Source of the DNA: Dehalobacterium sp040766325
GTDB lineage: Bacteria > Bacillota > Dehalobacteriia > Dehalobacteriales > Dehalobacteriaceae
Length of the DNA: 64,000 bases
Assembly: GCA_040766325.1 (NCBI GenBank)
Contig: JAXGQR010000010.1
Span: 1 to 64,000 of the forward strand
Direction: 5' to 3'
The position numbers and the translations under genes were made by a program. Positions 24,352 through 32,981 of this stretch are shown here, piece after piece (position 1 is the first letter of the stretch; the number at the start of each line of letters is the position of its first letter). The notes below the pieces were generated by a model. The model worked only from the letters and a program-made list of their open reading frames with translations, was not told where the DNA came from and made no database searches.

Positions 24352-26997
24352 TTATGATAACTGAGCAACGATGATTTCTCTAGCTGTCCTCAGGGCAGGT
24401 TGCACCATCTTCGGATCTTTACCACCGGCCTGGGCCATATCAGGACGGCCGCCACCACCGCCCCCGGCTATTTTAGCAGTTTCTTTCAAAATATTACCGG
24501 CATGAAGTCCTTTTTCCTTGAGATCTGAGGTCACCATGGCAACAAAATTCACCTTGTCTTGGCTCACAGCACCTAAAACAATAACTCCGGAACCTATTTT
24601 GTCTCGAATTAAATCTGCCATGGAGCGAAGCGCATTCATATCCGGTGCTTCAACCTGAGCAATAACTATATTAATGCCATTTATGGTTTCCTTATGGTCT
24701 AAAACATCGCCGGTCACATCTTTGGCCAGCTTTGCTTGAAGAGCTTCAATTTCTTTTTCTTTGCTTTTTAATTCGCTCTGCAAAGCTTCCGCTTTTTTCA
24801 CCACATCTGCGGGAATTGTCTTAAGGGCATGAGCGGTTTCTGTTAATAGCTTTTCCTGATCTCGGAAAAAGGAGCGAGCATTATGACCGGTTACTGCTTC
24901 GATACGCCGTAGTCCGGCACCGATGCCTACTTCGCTTAAAATTTTCACCAAGCCTATTTCTCCGGTAGCACGACAATGAGTTCCTCCGCATAACTCGATA
25001 CTATAGTCACCTACTTTTATTACCCTGACTTCATCACCATATTTTTCACCGAATAAAGCCTTTGCCCCCATGGCTTTGGCATCATCAATGTTCGTATGTA
25101 AGATTTCCAGATTCAAGTTATCTAAAACAATACCGTTAACAATCTCTTCTACGTGAGCTAACTCTTCCTTAGTCAATCCGGAGAAATGAGAAAAGTCAAA
25201 ACGCAAGCGCTCGGAATTTACTAAAGAACCGGCTTGATGGGCATGTTCCCCAATTACATTTCTAAGAGCACGATGAATCAAGTGGGTTGCGGTATGGTTG
25301 CGGGCAATCGCTCGTCTTTTTTCTCGATCCACAACAGCTTTGATCGTATCCCCTACTGAGATGGATCCTTCTTCAACTTGAATCTGATGAAGAATTAAAC
25401 CGCTTGCTAATTTTTGGGTATCAAGTACCTGGGTTCGACCCGCCGCACTGGTGATAAAACCCGTATCTCCCACCTGACCGCCACTTTCAGCATAAAAAGG
25501 AGTTGATGCCAATACAAGATAACCGGAATCACCAGCAGTAAGATATGTGCGACTCTCTCCAGCTGTTATCAATGCCAGGATTTTACTTTCCACTTCCGTT
25601 GTATCGTAACCAAGGAACTGGGTAACAGGCACACCGGTAAGCAATGAATTCATGGCTGTAGCATCATCAAAGGCCTTGGAATCGATACGTGCTGCCCGAG
25701 CTCTCTGCCTTTGTTCTTCCATAGCTGCTTCAAAACCCGCCCGATCTACGGTAATATTATATTCTTCAGCAATATCTTCTGCTAAATCAAAAGGAAAGCC
25801 ATAGGTATCATAAAGAAGAAAAGCATCTTTACCTCTAAGTTGATTTTTACCTTCTTTTTTAAGATCTTCAATGATTCCAGCAGCCACCTTCATTCCTTCA
25901 GACAAGGTTTCATGGAACCTTTCCTCTTCAATACGAATTACCTTTTGTATGTATTCCTGCTGTTCCTCTATTTCCGGATAGGTCTTACCCATCAAACCGA
26001 CCACAACAGGTACCATCTCACACAAGAAAGGCTGATCCCAGTCTAATACTTTGACAAAGCGAGCTGCCCTGCGTAGAATACGCCTTAGCACATAGCCTCT
26101 TCCTTCGTTACTGGGTAGTACTCCGTCGGCAATTAAAAAAGTGCAGGAGCGAGCATGATCGGCAATCACTCGGAAAGGGAAACCCCTTTCGTCACTATAA
26201 TAGGTTTTTCCTACTTTCTTTTCTATATAATTAATTAATTCTTTCAAGAGATCGGTGTCATAATTGGAAGATACATTCTGTAGCACCGAGGTAATCCGTT
26301 CTAAACCCATACCGGTATCAATACTAGGTTTAGGTAAAGGGGTCAACCTCCCTTGTTCATCTCGGTTAAATTGCATAAATACCAGGTTCCATAACTCTAA
26401 CCAGCGATCACAGTCACATTTACCAATGGCACATTCTTCAGCTCCACAGCGATATTCCTCGCCCCGATCAATCAAAACTTCACTGCAGGGTCCACAAGGT
26501 CCTGTATCACCCATGGACCAAAAGTTATCCTTTTCGTCTAGACGCAGAATTCTCTCCTTAGGAATCTCTGTGAGTTCTAACCATAAATCATATGCTTCAT
26601 CATCATCTAAGTAGATGGTAGCATAAAGCTTATCCTTGGGTAAACCTAATACCTGAGTAAGAAATTCCCAAGCATAAGCAATCGCTTCTCGTTTAAAATA
26701 ATCGCCAAAAGAAAAATTTCCTAACATTTCGAAAAAAGTATGATGGCGTGCAGTTCTTCCAACGGTATCCAAATCATTATGTTTCCCACCGGCTCGGACG
26801 CATTTTTGCGAGGTAGTAGCTCGGTTATAGGGTCTTTGTTCCAAACCTAAAAATACATCTTTGAACTGTACCATACCCGCATTAGTAAATAACAATGTGG
26901 GATCGTTATGGGGTACCAAGGATGCACTGGGAACAATTGTATGTCCTTTACTCTCAAAATACTTAAGAAATTTTTCCCTGACTTCGTTTCCTGTCAT
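24352..26997 (-). CDS. alaS: Alanyl-tRNA synthetase
   Basis: The 881-residue enzyme attaches alanine to tRNA-Ala. It contains the class II catalytic core (FLKYFESKGHTIVPSASLVP and the motif around HTFFEMLGNFSFGDYFK) and the tRNA-recognition domain. The editing domain zinc ligands appear as HTATHLIHRAL and CGGTHCRATG. The C-terminal DHHA1 domain has the glycine-rich AGGGGGGRPDMAQAGG. A GGAGGAG site lies just before the ATG. No T-box is visible in the 140 bp upstream. Confidence 0.97.
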   Translation of the reverse strand: MTGNEVREKFLKYFESKGHTIVPSASLVPHNDPTLLFTNAGMVQFKDVFLGLEQRPYNRATTSQKCVRAGGKHNDLDTVGRTARHHTFFEMLGNFSFGDYFKREAIAYAWEFLTQVLGLPKDKLYATIYLDDDEAYDLWLELTEIPKERILRLDEKDNFWSMGDTGPCGPCSEVLIDRGEEYRCGAEECAIGKCDCDRWLELWNLVFMQFNRDEQGRLTPLPKPSIDTGMGLERITSVLQNVSSNYDTDLLKELINYIEKKVGKTYYSDERGFPFRVIADHARSCTFLIADGVLPSNEGRGYVLRRILRRAARFVKVLDWDQPFLCEMVPVVVGLMGKTYPEIEEQQEYIQKVIRIEEERFHETLSEGMKVAAGIIEDLKKEGKNQLRGKDAFLLYDTYGFPFDLAEDIAEEYNITVDRAGFEAAMEEQRQRARAARIDSKAFDDATAMNSLLTGVPVTQFLGYDTTEVESKILALITAGESRTYLTAGDSGYLVLASTPFYAESGGQVGDTGFITSAAGRTQVLDTQKLASGLILHQIQVEEGSISVGDTIKAVVDREKRRAIARNHTATHLIHRALRNVIGEHAHQAGSLVNSERLRFDFSHFSGLTKEELAHVEEIVNGIVLDNLNLEILHTNIDDAKAMGAKALFGEKYGDEVRVIKVGDYSIELCGGTHCRATGEIGLVKILSEVGIGAGLRRIEAVTGHNARSFFRDQEKLLTETAHALKTIPADVVKKAEALQSELKSKEKEIEALQAKLAKDVTGDVLDHKETINGINIVIAQVEAPDMNALRSMADLIRDKIGSGVIVLGAVSQDKVNFVAMVTSDLKEKGLHAGNILKETAKIAGGGGGGRPDMAQAGGKDPKMVQPALRTAREIIVAQLS

Positions 26998-27140
26998 ACT
27001 TCTCCTCCGTTCTTATCAGCAGCTATATCTTTATTAACTCTATTGTAGCACCTTTTTTATATATTACACGATCTTTTTCCCTTTTCAATGTAAAAATATC
27101 CATTATTCTATAAAATTATACTTAAGATCAGGTTCAGCTG

Positions 27141-28193
27141 TCAATCCAGTTTTAAATCTACTGCTTTTTGATACAAATAATTAATCAATATTCGCAACAC
27201 AGCAATCATTGGAACTGCAAAAAGCATTCCCCATATACCAAAATAAAAACCTCCTAAAAGAAGAACAAAGATGATGGTTAATGGATGAAGTCCTACACTA
27301 TCACTGATGATCTTTGGTGTAATGATGGAACTTTCAATTTGCTGTATCACAACCATCACAATCACAGTATATAAAGCTAGTTTCTTTGATTGCAAATAAG
27401 CTAAACATACAGCTGGAACGGCACCTATAAAAGGCCCAAAATAGGGAATAATATCGGCTAAACCGGCAATGAAACCTAAAGTTACGGCGTAATTGACCCC
27501 AATGATCTTAAGTCCGATTATAGTCAGTACTCCTACCAGAAAAGCCACTGTGAGATGACCATAGATAAATCTTCGTAATACCAGATTAATTTTAAACCAT
27601 AACCCTAATATTTCCGACCGTTTACCAGGCGGAAGAAAGGATACTATTTTTTGAGTAATTAATTTATGATCCTTAAGGAAATAGTAGGTTAAAATGGGCA
27701 GTATAATTAAACTAAAGGTATAACTGAAAAGACCAATAATAATGGAAGCAGAGCTTCTGACCACTTCAATGATATATGCTTCAATAAAAAGAATGTTTTC
27801 ATCCACAATCTGCCTGATACTATCGGGAATGTTGAAACGGCTATAACGATCTTGCCAATCCAGCAGAGAATTTTGAAAACTTTTTGCATAAAAAGGTATT
27901 TCGCCGGCAAATTGAGTAAGCTCAGAAAAAATTCCTGGGAAAACATATAGCACCAGAATTAAAATTATGATACTACAACCAAAATAAACGGTGAGAATTG
28001 CTCCAATCATAGAAAATCGATGGTACACTAAAAATTCAACAAAAGGGAGTAGAATATACGCAAGGAGAATTGCCAGTAAAAAAGGCATGAGAATATTTCT
28101 GATCTGATACAAAAAAAGCCCTGCCAAAATGAATAAGGCTAGACTTGAAAAGACACAAATAACTATACGCTTTTTTTTCTCCACTTTACTCAC
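27141..28193 (-). CDS. AI-2E family transporter (YrrI-like membrane protein)
   Basis: A 350-residue integral membrane protein with about seven or eight hydrophobic segments, including residues 11-30, 32-50, 60-84, 150-172, 210-231, 235-258 and 305-340. The family core is visible as GLADIIPYFGPFIGAVPA and LHPLTIIFVLLLGG. Members have been proposed to export autoinducer-2 or to be sodium/proton antiporters; the substrate here is unknown. It lies just upstream of alaS, as yrrI does in Bacillus. No odd features. Confidence 0.88.
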   Translation of the reverse strand: MSKVEKKKRIVICVFSSLALFILAGLFLYQIRNILMPFLLAILLAYILLPFVEFLVYHRFSMIGAILTVYFGCSIIILILVLYVFPGIFSELTQFAGEIPFYAKSFQNSLLDWQDRYSRFNIPDSIRQIVDENILFIEAYIIEVVRSSASIIIGLFSYTFSLIILPILTYYFLKDHKLITQKIVSFLPPGKRSEILGLWFKINLVLRRFIYGHLTVAFLVGVLTIIGLKIIGVNYAVTLGFIAGLADIIPYFGPFIGAVPAVCLAYLQSKKLALYTVIVMVVIQQIESSIITPKIISDSVGLHPLTIIFVLLLGGFYFGIWGMLFAVPMIAVLRILINYLYQKAVDLKLD

Positions 28194-28239
28194 CTCTTAT
28201 TAACAGATGTGACAATCTTTATATTAAGATTAAAAAATT

Positions 28240-28270
28240 AGAAAGAAAAAGTGAGGTCACCCTCACCTTT
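28240..28270 (-). terminator. Terminator of the YtxH-like gene
   Basis: GTGAGG and CCTCAC pair around a 4-nt loop on the minus strand, followed by TTTTTCTTTC. Confidence 0.75.
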
Positions 28271-28293
28271 CGTTACGAATTATAATTGATTAT

Positions 28294-28497
28294 TTAATTA
28301 TCTCTCGAAACACCTTTATTGATTCCTTTTAAAACTCTTTTTGCTCTGCTTTGCAAATGTTGGGTTTGATGCATCATATTTTGTGCGCTTTCATGAAAAG
28401 GCTTTCTTTGGGGAGCCGTAAACATGCCCAACAAAGTTCCGAGAATACTACCGGCTAAAATTCCTTTTACAAATGATCTGTTGTTCACGTCATTCAT
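28294..28497 (-). CDS. YtxH domain small membrane-associated protein
   Basis: A 67-residue protein with a glycine-rich hydrophobic segment at residues 8-28 (FVKGILAGSILGTLLGMFTAP) typical of the YtxH domain, then a basic amphipathic tail. YtxH proteins are usually stress-induced, and their biochemical role is unknown. AAGGAG lies close to the ATG. The neighbours are small zinc-ribbon and PRC-barrel genes. Confidence 0.78.
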   Translation of the reverse strand: MNDVNNRSFVKGILAGSILGTLLGMFTAPQRKPFHESAQNMMHQTQHLQSRAKRVLKGINKGVSRDN

Positions 28498-28507
28498 CTC
28501 CTTTTTC

Positions 28508-28660
28508 TTATTGTGCCGAATCCATATTTGTTAATGTGCCATCTTCCGAAATCTCAAAAACTTCGTTTAGATCATTGAACTCAACAAGACAATTCCAACA
28601 AAAAAATTGGTTCGTACCTATCTTGCCAATTTCTCGCCCATTACATACAGGACATCCCAT
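28508..28660 (-). CDS. 50-residue zinc-ribbon-like protein
   Basis: The short ORF starts at an ATG after AAGGAAGGTG and reads MGCPVCNGREIGKIG and FFCWNCLVEFND. Two CxxC pairs are about 18 residues apart, a plausible zinc ribbon or rubredoxin-like knuckle. It lies between the PRC-barrel and YtxH genes on the same strand. Function is unknown; a small regulatory or structural zinc protein fits. Confidence 0.7.
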   Translation of the reverse strand: MGCPVCNGREIGKIGTNQFFCWNCLVEFNDLNEVFEISEDGTLTNMDSAQ

Positions 28661-28696
28661 GATTACACCTTCCTTTTAATTCCTTATGTCCCATTA

Positions 28697-29182
28697 TTAA
28701 TTCCATAGATTTTCATCTATTTGATCTACTAAGAATGATTCTTTATGCATTAATTGATTTTGTGCCCAAGGAATCATTTTTCGACCTTGATTCAAGTCTG
28801 CCCATATACCCCCGGAAAGTTCAAACCCTAAAATCTTTCCGGTATTTTTATCAAAGACTAAATCCTTTATAGTGCCTATTTCGGTCCCTGTTATAGAAAT
28901 AACATTTTTTCCCGTGTTTTTTCGCCATAACAAACTATTGAGATCGTTAGCTTCATCCAGCACATCTTCTTGTCCGCTGATAATTAAGGCATCTCGGCCG
29001 ACTTGAACCAAATGGTTCCAGGGAATAATCTTGGCGTTTCTTAAAATGCTTCGATTTTCCAAAACAATTCCTTTCAGGTAACCTTCTGAATCATCTACAA
29101 TTAAGTCTTCCACACGACCGATTTCTCTACCGTCTTTTAGAGTCATGACCTTTTGGCCTATGATTTGCTGTCCCTTTAACAA
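28697..29182 (-). CDS. PRC-barrel domain protein
   Basis: A 161-residue soluble protein with two tandem PRC-barrel repeats: about residues 1-75 (QKVMTLKDGREIGRVEDLIVD) and 88-155 (NVISITGTEIGTIKDLVFD). PRC barrels are beta-rich domains found in RimM and photosynthetic reaction centre H subunits. In Firmicutes, stand-alone versions such as YlmC/YmxH and YrrD occur. YrrD lies in the same neighbourhood in Bacillus, between mnmA and alaS, so this is likely its counterpart. Start is TTG with an AGGAGG site. Function is unknown. Confidence 0.8.
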   Translation of the reverse strand: MLKGQQIIGQKVMTLKDGREIGRVEDLIVDDSEGYLKGIVLENRSILRNAKIIPWNHLVQVGRDALIISGQEDVLDEANDLNSLLWRKNTGKNVISITGTEIGTIKDLVFDKNTGKILGFELSGGIWADLNQGRKMIPWAQNQLMHKESFLVDQIDENLWN

Positions 29183-29230
29183 TTCCGTCCTCCTCTAATC
29201 GATCTAATAAATAGTATTGACCGATAAAAG

Positions 29231-29262
29231 AGAAAAAAAACGTCTGTCGACGTTTTTTTTAA
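29231..29262 (-). terminator. Terminator of mnmA
   Basis: A symmetrical AAAAAAAACGTC/GACGTTTTTTTT hairpin 15 bp after the mnmA stop, with an 8-T run on the minus strand. Confidence 0.85.
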
Positions 29263-29276
29263 AACAAATATAGTTT

Positions 29277-30357
29277 TTATTCGATAATTCCTCCGCCTAC
29301 CACATATTCACCTTGGTAGAATACCACTGCTTGACCAGGGGTGATAGATTTTTCCGGTTCTTTAAATTCCACCAAAACCCGGTCATTTTCCAGAGGTGAA
29401 ATAACCGCTAGTGTTTCCTGGGCTTTATAACGAATTTTTACCGTTACCTCCATGGGTTCTTCTAATCGATCCATTAAAATGAAATTATTATGATGAGAAA
29501 TCAATGTTTTCTTATATAAATCTTCCGCGTCACCTATAACAACCCCATTTTTATTCGTTAAAATATCTACTACGTAAGCCGGCTTACCCAAAGCCAAACC
29601 TAAGCCTTTTCTTTGTCCTATAGTATAATAAGGAACACCTCTATGTTGACCGATTACATTCCCTTGGGTATCCAAAAAGGGACCTTCTTTAATCTTTTGA
29701 CCCACTTTTTCTTGTAAAAAGCGGCGATAATTATTATCTGGAATAAAACAAATTTCCTGACTTTCCGCTTTTTCAGCTACCAATGATAAGTTCATCTTAT
29801 GAGCTAATTCTCGAATTTCTGGTTTTGTATAGGCACCTAAGGGTAAGAGCACTTTGATAATTGGTCTTGGGTAAAATTATATAAAACATAGGTCTGATCT
29901 TTATTCTGATCTAAGGCTTTTTTTAATAGATATCGTCCTCGCTCTTGATCAAATAAAACTCTGGCATAATGGCCGGTAGCTACATAATCTGCGCCTAAAG
30001 TCATAGCTTTATGCAGCAGTGCAGAAAATTTTACATATTGATTACATGCAATACAAGGATTAGGGGTTTTCCCTTGTAAATACTCCTGAATAAAATAGTT
30101 TATCACTTTTTTTTTGAAAAAGATCCCGAAAATTCATTACATAAAAGGAATATCTAACGTTTGTGCTACTCGTCGGGCATCATCCACAGCCGAAAGACTA
30201 CAGCAACCTCCGCTTCCATCGGGATCAGGTTCGTCCTGGGGCAAGATTTGCATCATAACTCCGAATAAGTCATAGCCCTGTTCTTTTAAAAGAGCTGCCG
30301 TAACAGAGGAATCTACCCCGCCGCTCATTGCCACCAATACCTTTTTTTATCAGCCAT
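29277..30357 (-). pseudogene. mnmA: tRNA 2-thiouridylase MnmA, interrupted by three frameshifts
   Basis: Joined in order, the frames give a complete MnmA of about 359 residues. It would have the PP-loop (AMSGGVDSSVTAAL), the catalytic cysteine segment NPCIACNQYVKF, the second cysteine in SQEICFIPDNN, and a C-terminal domain ending GQAVVFYQGEYVVGGGIIE. Breaks fall at a T7 run (30342-30348, one base short), a T9 run (30107-30115, one base long) and TTT at 29853-29855 (one base short). MnmA thiolates uridine 34 of tRNAs and is nearly essential, so sequencing error is likely; true decay cannot be excluded. It starts 12 bp after rarA. Confidence 0.82.
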
Positions 30358-30369
30358 AATTTTATTTCC

Positions 30370-31689
30370 CTACCTTAATCCTAACTTTTTCAGTCTGGCC
30401 AAGATTTTATGTTCGAAGCCATTTTCCGTGGGTTGATAGTAAACAATTCCCGCTAATTCATCCGGTAAATATTGTTGGGCGACAAAATTATCGGGATAGT
30501 CCTGAGGATATTTATAATGTTTGCCATTTCCCAAATCTTTAGCCCCCTGATAATGAGCATCTCTTAAATGCATCGGCACTTCGCCAATGGGACAGTCTTT
30601 TACTTCTTTTATTGCTCTGTCAATGCCTTTAATCACCGCATTAGATTTAGGGGCACACGCAACATAAAGAGCAGCAGCAGCCATAGGCAGCCTGGCTTCA
30701 GGTAATCCCACATAGGCCAAAGCCTGTGAAGCAGCAATAGCGTATTTTAAGGCTTCAGGATCTGCTAAGCCAACATCTTCAGCTGCACAAATGATGATTC
30801 TGCGCATGATAAACTCAGGGTCCTCCCCTGCATCCAGCATCCGGGCCATCCAATGGAGGGTGGCATCGGGATCGGATCCTCTCATGCTTTTGATAAAAGC
30901 AGAAATTACATCATAATGATAATCGCCTTTTTTATCGTATTTTACCGCACGCCTTTGAATTGATTGTTCTGCTACTTTGAGATCAATATACCTGATGCCA
31001 TCTTCCTGAGGCGGTGTGGTAGTAACTGCTAATTCTATGGCATTTAAAGCGATGCGTGCATCGCCTCCAGCCATAGCGGCAAGGTGGTCTAAGGCATCTT
31101 CCTCCATTTTCACTTTATAATTTCCCAAACCCTGTTCTTGATTATCTAACGATCGGAGCAAAATCTTTTTTATATCTTCCTGGGACAAAGCCTTTAAACG
31201 AAATATCCTGGAGCGGGAAAGCAGAGCTGAGTTAACCTCAAAATAAGGGTTCTCTGTGGTAGCACCGATTAAAATCAAGGTGCCGTCTTCCACAGCAGGC
31301 AAAAGAGCATCCTGTTGACCTTTATTAAAACGATGAATTTCATCAATAAATAGAATTGTTTTCTGACTGTACATGCCCAGTCGGTCTTTAGCTTCTAGAA
31401 TAACTTTTTTTAAATCGGCAATACCGGCCGTAACAGCACTTAATTCCTCAAAATGAGCTTTGGTGTTGTTGGCAATTACCTGTGCTAGAGTTGTCTTTCC
31501 GGAGCCGGGAGGACCGTAAAAGATGACAGAGGAAAGCCGGTCTCCTTCGATGGAACGACGCAGAAGAGAGCCGGGCCCAATTATATCTTCCTGACCATAG
31601 AAATCTTCCAGTCTTTTAGGTCTCATACGAGCAGCTAAAGGAGCTGACTTTTTTAAAATATTTTTACGGGAGTATTCGAATAAATCCAC
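30370..31689 (-). CDS. rarA: Replication-associated recombination protein RarA (MgsA)
   Basis: The 439-residue AAA+ ATPase has Walker A GPPGSGKTTLA near residue 60 and Walker B ILFIDEIHRFNKGQQDALL near 110. Sensor 1 (GATTEN) and the C-terminal tetramerisation domain (KSMRGSDPDATLHWMARML, PDELAGIVYY) follow. It acts at stalled replication forks. GTG start. It precedes mnmA, similar to the yrvN-mnmA region of Bacillus. Confidence 0.95.
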   Translation of the reverse strand: MDLFEYSRKNILKKSAPLAARMRPKRLEDFYGQEDIIGPGSLLRRSIEGDRLSSVIFYGPPGSGKTTLAQVIANNTKAHFEELSAVTAGIADLKKVILEAKDRLGMYSQKTILFIDEIHRFNKGQQDALLPAVEDGTLILIGATTENPYFEVNSALLSRSRIFRLKALSQEDIKKILLRSLDNQEQGLGNYKVKMEEDALDHLAAMAGGDARIALNAIELAVTTTPPQEDGIRYIDLKVAEQSIQRRAVKYDKKGDYHYDVISAFIKSMRGSDPDATLHWMARMLDAGEDPEFIMRRIIICAAEDVGLADPEALKYAIAASQALAYVGLPEARLPMAAAALYVACAPKSNAVIKGIDRAIKEVKDCPIGEVPMHLRDAHYQGAKDLGNGKHYKYPQDYPDNFVAQQYLPDELAGIVYYQPTENGFEHKILARLKKLGLR

Positions 31690-31782
31690 AGAAGCACCAC
31701 CTATTTTATCTGAAAATGTTTTCTAAACGGTGTTAATGGAACAGCTTAGCATAGAAGTGGTTGCATATGTTACGCTTTATGT

Positions 31783-31822
31783 TAATAAAATTCAGATGGA
31801 GTAAAAAATCCCCATCTGAATT
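31783..31822 (-). terminator. Terminator of trxA
   Basis: A 10-bp stem, ATTCAGATGG with CCATCTGAAT, is followed on the minus strand by TTTATT. It lies about 50 bp past the trxA stop. Confidence 0.75.
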
Positions 31823-31873
31823 AATAGCTTGCTTCAATTTATAAAAAAATTTATAATGCTGAATTACAGCAGT

Positions 31874-32203
31874 TTAGAGAGCATTGTTGATGATAGCGGA
31901 TAATTCGTTCTTGGATTTATAACCAACAACTCTTTGAACTTCTTTTCCGTCTTTAAAAAGTAACAAAGTAGGAATGCTCATTACCGAATACTTTCCTGCT
32001 GTCGCATTGTTTTCGTCCACATTGATTTTTCCCACGATTACTTTGCCGTCAAATTCATTAGCAATTTCATTTACCACAGGAGCTATCATTTTACAAGGGC
32101 CACACCAAGCTGCCCAAAAATCTACCAAAACGGGTTTTTCAGCCTGTAATACTGCTTCTTGAAAATTTGCATCAGTAAATACCTGAACTTTATCGTTAGC
32201 CAT
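31874..32203 (-). CDS. trxA: Thioredoxin
   Basis: This 109-residue classic thioredoxin has the active site WAAWCGPCKM near residue 31 and cis-Pro MSIPTLLLFKDG near 76. It reduces cytoplasmic disulfides. A strong AGGAGGAG site lies a few bases before the ATG. A TATAAT-like element at about 32264-32269 on the minus strand suggests its own promoter. It stands between the csoR-like gene and rarA and has its own terminator. Confidence 0.96.
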   Translation of the reverse strand: MANDKVQVFTDANFQEAVLQAEKPVLVDFWAAWCGPCKMIAPVVNEIANEFDGKVIVGKINVDENNATAGKYSVMSIPTLLLFKDGKEVQRVVGYKSKNELSAIINNAL

Positions 32204-32321
32204 TTGAAATCTCCTCCTAATAAATAATTAATTATGTTATTATCATTGTTAAATAAAATTATACCTTATTATTGACATAAATACTATGATTTTCTTAAGC
32301 TTTACCCTTTGACCCATGAGA

Positions 32322-32588
32322 TTACTTAGTGAATTTAGTCATAACTTGAATAAGGTCGTCAATCATTTTATCTTCCAAGTTCTTTTCTAAGGCATCCTTC
32401 AGACATTTTCTAGTATGGTTTTCAAATAATATAACACCTACCTTATTGATCGCAGCTCGAATGGCCGCAATTTGAGTCAAAATATCTACACAACTTTTTT
32501 CGTTTTCAATCATTTTTTGAATACCCTTGACCTGACCTTCAATTTTTTTCAAGCGATGAATAATGTCATCTTTAGTGCACTCCGCCAA
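32322..32588 (-). CDS. csoR: CsoR-family copper-sensing repressor
   Basis: The 88-residue all-helical DUF156 protein keeps the CsoR copper triad: Cys in KSCVDIL, His 25 residues later and Cys 4 after that (NHTRKC). This is the exact spacing of Cu(I) sensors and differs from persulfide sensors, which lack the His. The TTG at 32588 has GGAGG 8 nt upstream and is preferred over the long ORF, which runs back through the likely operator. No copper ATPase or chaperone gene is adjacent, so its targets lie elsewhere besides itself. Confidence 0.85.
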   Translation of the reverse strand: MAECTKDDIIHRLKKIEGQVKGIQKMIENEKSCVDILTQIAAIRAAINKVGVILFENHTRKCLKDALEKNLEDKMIDDLIQVMTKFTK

Positions 32589-32600
32589 TAAAAACACCTC

Positions 32601-32619
32601 CATACCCCTACCCCGTATG
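32601..32619 (-). promoter_or_regulatory. Candidate CsoR operator
   Basis: The sequence CATACCCCTACCCCGTATG lies just upstream of the csoR ribosome binding site. The outer CATAC/GTATG is a perfect dyad with C-rich interior, resembling CsoR/RcnR-type GC-tract operators. Autoregulation is inferred. Confidence 0.5.
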
Positions 32620-32683
32620 TCTTTATTATAATTGATTACGGAATGTTTTACAACTAATAGCATGTCAAATAAGAACATATATT

Positions 32684-32714
32684 ATTAAAAAAAAGAGAAC
32701 CTCTCAGTTCTCCG
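32684..32714 (-). terminator. Terminator of the 6S RNA gene
   Basis: GAGAAC and GTTCTC pair around a 6-nt loop and are followed by eight T residues on the minus strand. Confidence 0.85.
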
Positions 32715-32734
32715 CGTGCAATAAATTTTGATTG

Positions 32735-32917
32735 ATAAAACCCCACATATGTCGTAGAACCGATGTTTTGAACCTGCCTCAAGCAGGTGGGTACCCTCCT
32801 GGTCATCTTCTTGGTCCTCTTACGGGAGAGGCTGAAAGTCCACAATCAGAGTTAGGTTCCCGAAGATAAAGTGTTGGAACAAAACTATTCGGTAGAAACG
32901 TGCATCGTAGGGTTTTT
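32735..32917 (-). ncRNA. ssrS: 6S RNA
   Basis: A transcript of about 183 nt can be folded into the 6S plan. A long closing stem (near 32895-32916 with 32737-32760) and a central unpaired bubble are capped by an apical stem-loop region (CCTCTCCCGTAAGAGG and neighbours). It lies directly downstream of aspS, the position of 6S-1 (bsrA) in Bacillus, and is followed by a strong terminator. 6S RNA binds the housekeeping RNA polymerase holoenzyme and damps transcription in stationary phase. Only meaningless ORFs cross it. Assignment rests on fold, size and synteny, not on a covariance search. Confidence 0.75.
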
Positions 32918-32981
32918 CTTTACATTTATATTATCATAATTTAATTTATATTTCATTAATAATTAAAAAGTTATCCTATGT

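Noticed and set aside
26998..27140. T-box leader for alaS
   Set aside because: The 140 bp upstream lack the AGGGTGG core and any terminator/antiterminator pair.
29837..30357. Programmed frameshifting in mnmA
   Set aside because: Three shifts in different directions would be needed, none with a stimulatory structure, and the family is not known to use frameshifting.
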